A program made the translations under genes and the position numbers. The notes beneath the pieces were generated by a model that was not told where the DNA came from, searched no databases, and saw only the letters and a program-made list of their open reading frames with translations. From contig NZ_CP037422.1 in NCBI RefSeq assembly GCF_007748175.1, positions 4,542,334 through 4,606,333 of the forward strand: a stretch of DNA of 64,000 nt. Reading direction: 5' to 3'. The first letter of the stretch is position 1; each line of letters opens with the position of its first letter. Positions 54,841 to 62,500 of this stretch are shown here, piece after piece. The DNA comes from Gimesia aquarii. GTDB taxonomy: Bacteria; Planctomycetota; Planctomycetia; Planctomycetales; Planctomycetaceae.

Positions 54841-56004
54841 ATGACTATCGTGGCAGTAAATGCTCATGCCCCTATCTCTTCAGGAGAAATACCTACGACA
54901 GACCCTCGACGTGCACTCGACGTAGACCAGAAGCAGCAACAAGTTGTCGAACTTCTCGAGAAGAACCAGCTTGATGCGTTGCTTTTGCAAGCTCCTGATA
55001 ATATTGCCTGGTTTACAGGAGGGGCAGATCTCACGCGTCCCGGTTCAGTAGAAAGTATCGCAGCGGTATTTGTTACCACAGATGCAAGGCTAGTCGCCTG
55101 CAATAATGTGGATGCCGATCAAATTTTTGATCGCGCAATTCCCGGCTTGGGCTTCCAGGTAAAATCCAGACCATGGTATGAGCCATTATCGAAACTAATA
55201 AATGATCTTTGTAAGGGAAGAAAAGTAGCCAGCGATACGGGGGTTGATCAGACTCTGAATATTTCTGAGCAATTAAAATCCCTGCGGTTTCCATTTACTG
55301 AGCTGGAAGGCGAGCACATTCGGGAAGTAGGAAAACTGGTTGCACATGCAGTGGAGGCTACTGCGAGAAGTGTGGAACGCGGTGCTACAGAACAGGAAAT
55401 CGCCGGCTCGCTCTCTCATCGACTACTAAAACGTGGTGTCACTCCCAAACGCTTGCAGGTCATGGCTGATGGCCAATGCATTCGTTATCGTCATTGGGGC
55501 TTTGGTGAAGATCGATTGGAACGATATTGTATTATCTCTGCCGTAGGTTCGCTAAATGGCTTACATGCCGCCGCGACAAGAACTGTTGCATTGGGGAAAC
55601 CTCCATCCAGCTTTATTAAGTCGCATCATCTGGCGTTATTAATGCAAGCGACCGGCATGTATTTTTCCAAACCCGATTGGGCTTTATTTGATACTTGGAA
55701 ACGTGTAAAGCGAATCTATGAAAAATATGACTGTCCCGATGAATGGCAGCACGCCGATCAGGCAGATATTATTGGATATCTGCCTGCGGAAACATCAATT
55801 CTCCTTAATAGTGAGTTTAAATTGAAAACAGGCACGGCTGCGTTCTGGCACCCTTCAGTAGGCCCGGCGATGACCGGGGATACGATTCTTGTTGAAGAGG
55901 ATAATACCATCCTGATTACGCCGATGGAGCAATGGCCGACTGCAAAAATTATGGTGAAAGAACATCAAATTGCTTTACCTGATATTTTGATCCTGCCAGA
56001 CTAA
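54841..56004 (+). CDS. M24 (creatinase/aminopeptidase-fold) protein lacking metal ligands
   Basis: A 387-aa protein with the layout of an Xaa-Pro aminopeptidase: an N-terminal creatinase-type domain (about 35-170, DALLLQAPDNIAWFTGG) and a pita-bread M24 domain (about 175-385, GATEQEIAGSL). In active M24 enzymes five residues bind two metals. Here the I-D-x-G...S-D-x-T-R-T region is CIISAVG...AATRT, so both Asp are lost (Ser233, Ala244). The G-H-G-x-G region is ADIIG, without His. The Glu-Pro-Gly and final Glu positions are HPSVGP and TGDTILV. It cannot be a metallopeptidase of the standard kind. A non-metal creatinase-like reaction or a binding role are alternatives. Confidence 0.82.
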   Translation: MTIVAVNAHAPISSGEIPTTDPRRALDVDQKQQQVVELLEKNQLDALLLQAPDNIAWFTGGADLTRPGSVESIAAVFVTTDARLVACNNVDADQIFDRAIPGLGFQVKSRPWYEPLSKLINDLCKGRKVASDTGVDQTLNISEQLKSLRFPFTELEGEHIREVGKLVAHAVEATARSVERGATEQEIAGSLSHRLLKRGVTPKRLQVMADGQCIRYRHWGFGEDRLERYCIISAVGSLNGLHAAATRTVALGKPPSSFIKSHHLALLMQATGMYFSKPDWALFDTWKRVKRIYEKYDCPDEWQHADQADIIGYLPAETSILLNSEFKLKTGTAAFWHPSVGPAMTGDTILVEEDNTILITPMEQWPTAKIMVKEHQIALPDILILPD

Positions 56005-56191
56005 TTCAAAATGTAGAATCGGTTACAGGCTGAAACGAGAAAACATCAGAGTTTATTTCATACTCACCATTTCTCACTTGTCAATTCTTCTTGGTCGAAT
56101 CAAGATAGGTCAAGCCGGGCCAGCAAAGGAAATCATTTGACATGTTTTTTTCTGCATATACCAGAATTCACTTTGATGTGATACTATTTTA

Positions 56192-57187
56192 ATGGTTGCT
56201 TCTGATTCCCCAGATCATTCCAGCTCTACCACTCAAACCCCTATGTTGGACGTGTTCCCCGAACGCTTAGAACTATCACAAGATGTTTCTCGTCTCCGTC
56301 GAAGGAGAACAGCCCGACTCATCAAAGTTTCCTGGATGGGGATTTCTGTTCGTTTGTTTGTCATTATCATGGAGTTAATCGGGCTTTGGTTTCTGGGTCA
56401 TTCTGTTCTACTCGTAGATGCACTGGCGAGTAGTGCGGATGTTTTAACATCATTCGCCATTTTATTCGCAATTCGTTTAGCAGAACGCCCACCTGATGAT
56501 GATCATCCTTTTGGTCATGGTCGTTATGAACCCCTGGCAGGCTTTCAATTAGGCTTACTGATTCTTGTGGTGGGGGCAGGCACTTTTGCCTATCAACTGT
56601 TCGCTGCGATCAGTCATGCCCAATCAGAGATAATAGGCTGGGTCAGTTGGATGATTCCCTTGTTCGCTACGATTTTGCTGGAGATGACTTGCCGTATTGT
56701 CTTGAAAATGGCGAAACAGGAAAAAAGCTCAGCGATGATAGCGGAAGCCTATCACTATCGTGTCGATGCAATTACGAGTCTGGTGGCTGCCTTCGGTTTA
56801 CTCATTGCCAGCCAAATTTCTGAGTACGGCCACTTGATTGATCATATCACTGCAATGATTCTTGCAATCATTATGATTTATTTGGGATGGATTGCTGCCA
56901 GAGAAAATCTTAATGAACTGACAGATAAGATTCCTCATCAAAATTATTTCGATCAGGTAAAGTTATCTACATTAAAAGTGGAAGGTGTTCTGGATGTGGA
57001 AAAGGTGAGAATTCAGACAGCCGGCCCTGATGCGCACGTAGATATCGATATCGAAGTCAATCCTAACGAAACGGTTGCCCAGGCCCATTTAATAGCGCAA
57101 CGAGTTCGCCACCAGATTCAACTCGATTGGCCGAATGTGAGAGAAGTGGTTGTGCATGTAGAGCCTTATTACGAAGCGGATCATTAG
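56192..57187 (+). CDS. Cation diffusion facilitator (CDF) metal exporter
   Basis: A 331-aa inner-membrane protein that exports divalent metal (Zn, Co, Fe or Mn) in exchange for protons. Six membrane helices are followed by a cytoplasmic domain (from about 240). Metal-site helices include LVDALASSADVLTSF (helix 2, with D-x3-D) and YHYRVDAITSL (helix 5, H-x3-D). The cytoplasmic end HPFGHGRYEPLAG and DIDIEVNPNETVAQAH are family features. The H-D/D-D set does not fix the metal; Zn-type or Fe/Mn-type are both possible. Its 186-base upstream gap shows no known metal-regulator site that I could recognise. Confidence 0.93.
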   Translation: MVASDSPDHSSSTTQTPMLDVFPERLELSQDVSRLRRRRTARLIKVSWMGISVRLFVIIMELIGLWFLGHSVLLVDALASSADVLTSFAILFAIRLAERPPDDDHPFGHGRYEPLAGFQLGLLILVVGAGTFAYQLFAAISHAQSEIIGWVSWMIPLFATILLEMTCRIVLKMAKQEKSSAMIAEAYHYRVDAITSLVAAFGLLIASQISEYGHLIDHITAMILAIIMIYLGWIAARENLNELTDKIPHQNYFDQVKLSTLKVEGVLDVEKVRIQTAGPDAHVDIDIEVNPNETVAQAHLIAQRVRHQIQLDWPNVREVVVHVEPYYEADH

Positions 57188-57221
57188 CCCTGGTTTAAGA
57201 GGTTTCCAATTCACACCTCAA

Positions 57222-58658
57222 TTAGAACCGAATGATTACATCGCCACCAAGTAATACCTGATAGTCGGCCTGGAAGTTACGGTAGGGACCTTGGACGTTC
57301 AGTAAGGGAGAACTCGTATCAGACCAGTCAAATCGTAGTTCTGGTCGAACTGTGACACACGGATGAGGCTTCCAGTTGGCTCCTACTGTTAATTCAAAGT
57401 AGTTGCCACCTGAAGCAAACGGGGGAGATAACTGAACAACACGAGAGAAATCCTGATCCCGGAACCATTCAAAGCGGGCTCCCCATGCCAAAGTATCAGA
57501 TACATCATAGTACAGATATTGATTGATTGAATACCATTTCGCAGGGACCACTTGAAATTGATTATTGATCGCTCCGTTGTCCTGGATTCCGAAGTCACTC
57601 TGAAACACATAGGTCAGGCAGTCATTGAATTGATGAGACAAAACAAAGCTAATGATAGTGCGGTTCGCACTGGCGTCGACATTTGTGTCTTGGTCTCCAG
57701 AAGATAATGCAAGATTTACATTTGTTGCTTGATCACTGCTGACCCAGCCAATCCCCGCTAGTAATTCTGCATCATCATTGGGATCTTCCCAGGCATCCCA
57801 GCCTCGAGCAATACCAGCTAACAATTGGAGCTGATCGCTCACCTGGAATGTCGACAGAATACCTGTGTGGGTGAATGGCTCTCCATATTGCATGGAATAA
57901 GAGTGTGAATAAAAGAAGTTGTCTGGTGCGGTTACTTTTTCATATCCAATGGGAGTATAAAAGTGCCCTGCTTTGACGCTCACACCAGAAAGCCAGGGAA
58001 TATAAAGTTCTGCATACAATTGGGGTAATGCGACACCATACATGGCAAATGTGTTGCCACCGCTACGTCGTGGTCCATCCGAGCTGTTCCAGTGAGCCGA
58101 ACCATCAGTGTTTGTTTCAAGCCCAATTGCAGTGGTAAAGAAATAGTCGGTACCATAGAGTAAGTCGGCGCGGAAGCCCCAATCCAGTTCATCGCCTCCA
58201 AAATCAACTTCACGTTCCATGAACAGATAAAGCTGGTTCATCTGATATTCGTTAGAGCGATCATTGAAGGTGACTGGTAGATTGAAATTGTTTGATGGTT
58301 TCTGAAAGTTCCCGGTAAAGCCCTGGTCGAGCCAGCCACCGACTCTGATTCTCTGAGAATTCATCGAAGGGTATATTGGTGAACGACTCATAAGGAACTG
58401 TTCAAGGAAATTACAGCACTGGCATTCCGGCAAACATAATTCATCAACGCAACAGGTTCCAGCTTCATCAGTGGTGTCGCAGCTTGTGTTAACATAGTCT
58501 AATGACACAGGTTGGTATACGCTTTGATCTTCTTCGAACTCAAGTGCAGAGTCATAAGAGAACGCATTCTCTCGCTGATTTTGCTGTCCGAAAACAAGTC
58601 CAGGCATACATATAATGACGCCAAACACAATCCATTGTGAGTATTTTTTTATTCGCAT
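57222..58658 (-). CDS. Outer-membrane beta-barrel porin (OmpL/BBP2-like)
   Basis: A 478-aa outer-membrane protein. A signal peptide (MRIKKYSQWIVFGVIICMPGLVFG) precedes an acidic stretch and a cysteine cluster: seven Cys between residues 60 and 82 (C60, C69, C70, C75, C79, C81, C82). From about 100 on the sequence is beta-strand-like with many aromatic/Gly girdle residues and the BBP2-type start GGWLDQGFTGN, then NEYQMNQLYLFMEREVD and GFRADLLYGTDYFF. It ends DVIIRF with a terminal Phe, as outer-membrane barrels do. The Cys cluster could bind metal or form disulfides before the barrel. It converges with the CDF gene. Confidence 0.87.
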   Translation of the reverse strand: MRIKKYSQWIVFGVIICMPGLVFGQQNQRENAFSYDSALEFEEDQSVYQPVSLDYVNTSCDTTDEAGTCCVDELCLPECQCCNFLEQFLMSRSPIYPSMNSQRIRVGGWLDQGFTGNFQKPSNNFNLPVTFNDRSNEYQMNQLYLFMEREVDFGGDELDWGFRADLLYGTDYFFTTAIGLETNTDGSAHWNSSDGPRRSGGNTFAMYGVALPQLYAELYIPWLSGVSVKAGHFYTPIGYEKVTAPDNFFYSHSYSMQYGEPFTHTGILSTFQVSDQLQLLAGIARGWDAWEDPNDDAELLAGIGWVSSDQATNVNLALSSGDQDTNVDASANRTIISFVLSHQFNDCLTYVFQSDFGIQDNGAINNQFQVVPAKWYSINQYLYYDVSDTLAWGARFEWFRDQDFSRVVQLSPPFASGGNYFELTVGANWKPHPCVTVRPELRFDWSDTSSPLLNVQGPYRNFQADYQVLLGGDVIIRF

Positions 58659-59517
58659 CGTAATCCAAACTTGTGCGATAAAATGGCAAATGAACTGCGA
58701 ATCTTTATAATTCGCATATCGCTGGTAGTATTCCGTCCTTGGAAGCTGTTCTTTCAGCTCTCATTGAATGAGTCTATATAAATTCAATCGGCATTAAGTG
58801 TTTTGAAGGTATATAGTTATATGGTTTTGCTTTTTCCCTGACTTAGTGATGGTTTAAACAATGAGGATAAAGACTCTTCCTCTTTCTATTTCGGTTTGGA
58901 TGGTTAGGGAGACAGAAGCTATTTATTTGTAAAGTAATCTCTTAACACTCATTTTGTGGTTTAAACGTCAGGATCGCCTTTATTTTACCTATTTTATCAA
59001 ATCTTTATTGAAAGCACTTCTTCTGCGGCTAAACGATTTTGACCTAAATTGTTCAATAAGATTTGCTAAAGGTTTGATTCCCAGGTATGGAAGCTGAATA
59101 CTTCATGAAATGTACAGTATTCTTGACGAGCATGTTTCTTAAGTTAAACAATCACGTTGACTTAAAGTAACATTACGGTCTATTTCATTTACTGAACAAG
59201 ACTCTTCTCTTTGTGATGACCTTCACGATGTCACTATAATCTGAACAGCATTGTCTAAACAGCGCAAATTGCCTTTTTATTAATTGCAATTGGGTCGCCT
59301 ATGAGCAAAGATATTTCTCATGCTGGATTATTGTTGAAATCTTTAGCGAAATCTGCGTAAGCAAAAAAGAAAAACCTTTTAGACGAGGCATGGCTTACTG
59401 TTAGATTTAATTCGTTTAATCGTCAAACTAAGTGACTATTTCGACAGTAAATACCCTCACGAATCATACCATTCAAAATTTGACCACTATTCAATTCAGT
59501 TACGAGTAAAAATCATT
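58659..59517. other. Long regulatory gap before the giant surface-protein gene
   Basis: An 859-base AT-rich region between the porin start (minus) and the giant gene (plus). It holds the promoter candidate at 59211-59240 and an imperfect inverted repeat around TTAAGT...ACTTAA (about 59139-59167). The predicted 5' leader of about 270 bases has no riboswitch that I recognise. No gene was seen. Confidence 0.45.
59211..59240 (+). promoter_or_regulatory. Candidate sigma70-type promoter for the giant surface protein
   Basis: TTGTGA (59211-59216) and a perfect TATAAT (59235-59240) are separated by 18 bases. Transcription from here would give a leader of roughly 270 bases before the ATG at 59518. 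The call rests on consensus fit only. Confidence 0.35.
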
Positions 59518-62500
59518 ATGAAGAGCCTGAAAAGATTGTTTGGCCGTAAAACTGCTCGCAAAGTAAACCGTCGTTTGCCATTTCGGGTTTCTCGCCCGAT
59601 TGGCTATGCAAGCCATGTCGAGCGGCTTGAAGATCGAACTTTACTCGCCAGCAATATTTTAGCTTCGCTCGAAAGTTCAGTAAATCAGCCCAATGACACA
59701 ACGGAACTGACTCTGAATGTCGGGCCAGGTAGTTCACCCACATTGGGATTTGAAGTTAGAGCGGCTGCCAACTCTGTCTTTGATCCGGCAGCGATCCGCA
59801 TTTTCGATGCTAATACAAATGCGGTTATTCCGCTGGAACTTGCGGAAAATGATCATAATGGTTCGACGAACTCACTTGCCTTGGCAAATTTAGGTCCTGG
59901 TGAATACCGAATCGAAGTTACTGGTCAGACTTCAGACACCGGTGGTTTTGTTATTGATGTATTCTTGCCTGGTGATTCAGATGGTAGTGGTTCTGTCTCA
60001 GATACCGAATACCAGCACGCATTAGCGGCCATGCAACAGCATTTGTTTGGTTTCAATAGTGTCACTGCACACTTGATCGTGCAGCAAATGGGATTGGACC
60101 CCAGTACGAACTTCTATTCAGAAGAGTTGGATAGTGACAGAGATGGCGATGTCGACAACGATGACTTGTCTTTGATGACCGCGAATCGGAATATCCCTGC
60201 TGTTCAATTCGAACTGATTGGTGATCAGGATCCACCTCAGATCATTGCTGGTTTGCAAATCGATTCTGGTGTTTCCAATTCCGATGGGATCACCAACGAT
60301 TTAACCATCTTGGGGAATATCTCTGATGAGAGCTTGATTACACAATTTAAAGTAGGACTGGATGGGGCTCCCCTGGTCGATTTCGTTGATATCTTCTCAC
60401 TCATTTCTGGTGGTGCGAATGGTGGCTCGTTTACGCTAACTCGCAGTTGGATAGAGACCAATCTGAACAATGGGAATTCTCTGGAGGGCGGCACGCATAC
60501 TCTCAGCTTCTTTGCACAGGATGAGCATGACAACAATAACGTCGATTCCTTCTTCGATGTGACTTTCGAGTTGGATGTGACCGATCCCACTGCTACGGGA
60601 ACACCGATCACAAATCAGAATGAAGATGAAGACTTTGGTTCTTTGGATTTGGGACCTCTGACCGATTTCTTCAATCAGAATGGTGGTACTGCACTCAGCT
60701 TCCAGGTCGATAGTATCACGAATCCGATTGTCACCGTGGACTTCTCGTCTGGAAATTTAGTTTTGAACTCAATTCAGGATGCCTTTGGCTCTACTGACAT
60801 TGTGATTCTGGCAATGGATTTAGCTGGTAACTCTGTTCTCTCAAATTTATTTACCGTTGATGTAAATCCACAGAACGATGCGCCAGTCGCCATCGATGAT
60901 GCTTTTACGACAGACGAAGACACGGTATTGAACGGTGGCACCAATGTATTTGCCGCGAACCCCACAACGCCTGATTCGGATGTCGAAAATGATCCCTTCA
61001 CTGTTACGGAAGTCAACGGAAATGCTGCGAGTGTCGGTAATCAGATTACATTAACATCGGGAGCATTGTTGACTCTGAATTCAAATGGTACTTTCACCTA
61101 TAATCCTAACGGTGCGTTTGACAATTTGGCGGACGGCCAGAGTGATACAGACAGTTTCACGTATACGATTGATGATGGTACAGGTAGCCTGATTACGACC
61201 GATACGGCCACTGTGACAGTAACGATCAATGGTCTGAACGATGATGCCTCGATCGGTGGTGACAATGCGGGCGACATGACGGAAGACGAAGCGGGTGACA
61301 GCGGCACGCTGACAATAACGGACGTGGATGATGGGGAAGATGTGTTTGTGACACAGTCATCGACAGTGGGAACGCATGGTACCTTCTCGATCGACGCGGC
61401 CGGTAACTGGACCTATACCCGGACAGCGGATCTGAATGCGCTGAACGCCGGGGATCAAGTCACCGACACGTTCACCGTGACCTCCAGCGATGGTACGGCA
61501 ACCGAGGATGTGACGATCACGATCAATGGTCTGAACGATGATGCCTCGATCGGTGGTGACAATGCGGGCGACATGACGGAAGACGAAGCGGGTGACAGCG
61601 GCACGCTGACAATAACGGACGTGGATGATGGGGAAGATGTGTTTGTGACACAGTCATCGACAGTGGGAACGCATGGTACCTTCTCGATCGACGCGGCCGG
61701 CAACTGGACCTATACCCGGACAGCGGATCTGAATGCGTTGAACGCCGGGGATCAAGTCACCGACACGTTCACCGTGACCTCCAGCGATGGTACGGCAACC
61801 GAGGATGTGACGATCACGATCAATGGTCTGAACGATGACGCTTCGATCGGTGGTGACAATGCGGGCGACATGACGGAAGACGAAGCGGGTGACAGCGGCA
61901 CGCTGACAATAACGGACGTGGATGATGGGGAAGATGTGTTTGTGACACAGTCATCGACAGTGGGAACGCATGGTACCTTCTCGATCGACGCGGCCGGCAA
62001 CTGGACCTATACCCGGACAGCGGATCTGAATGCATTGAATGCCGGGGATCAAGTCACCGACACATTCACTGTGACTTCCAGCGATGGTACGGCAACCGAG
62101 GATGTGACGATCACGATCAATGGTCTGAACGATCCTCCGGTCGCGGAAGCGGATGCGTTTACAACGGACGAAGACACGAGTACCGGCGGTGATCTGTTTG
62201 CTGATAACGGGAGTGGTGTGGACAGCGATCCGGACAGTAGCGCGAGTTTCACGATCACGGAAGTGAATGGTGTTTCCGGTAATGTGAACAGCCCGATCAT
62301 CCTGGCATCGGGTGCGACGTTGACAGTGAATACTGATGGTACTTTCACTTACGATCCTTCGAGCTCGAGCCAGTTCAATGCTTTGGCAGCCGGTGCGCAG
62401 GACACGGACAGCTTCGCTTATACGATCGACGATGGGCTGAGTGGTACGGATACGGCCACGGTGACGATTACAATTAATGGTGTGAACGATCCTCCGGTCG

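Noticed and set aside
57188-57221. Hairpin GAGGT/ACCTC between the CDF and porin genes
   Set aside because: Only five base pairs with an 11-base loop and no T tract; too weak to call a terminator.
59139-59167. TTAAGT...ACTTAA inverted repeat upstream of the giant gene
   Set aside because: Pairing breaks after six bases and such sequences are common in AT-rich gaps; mentioned in the gap entry only.
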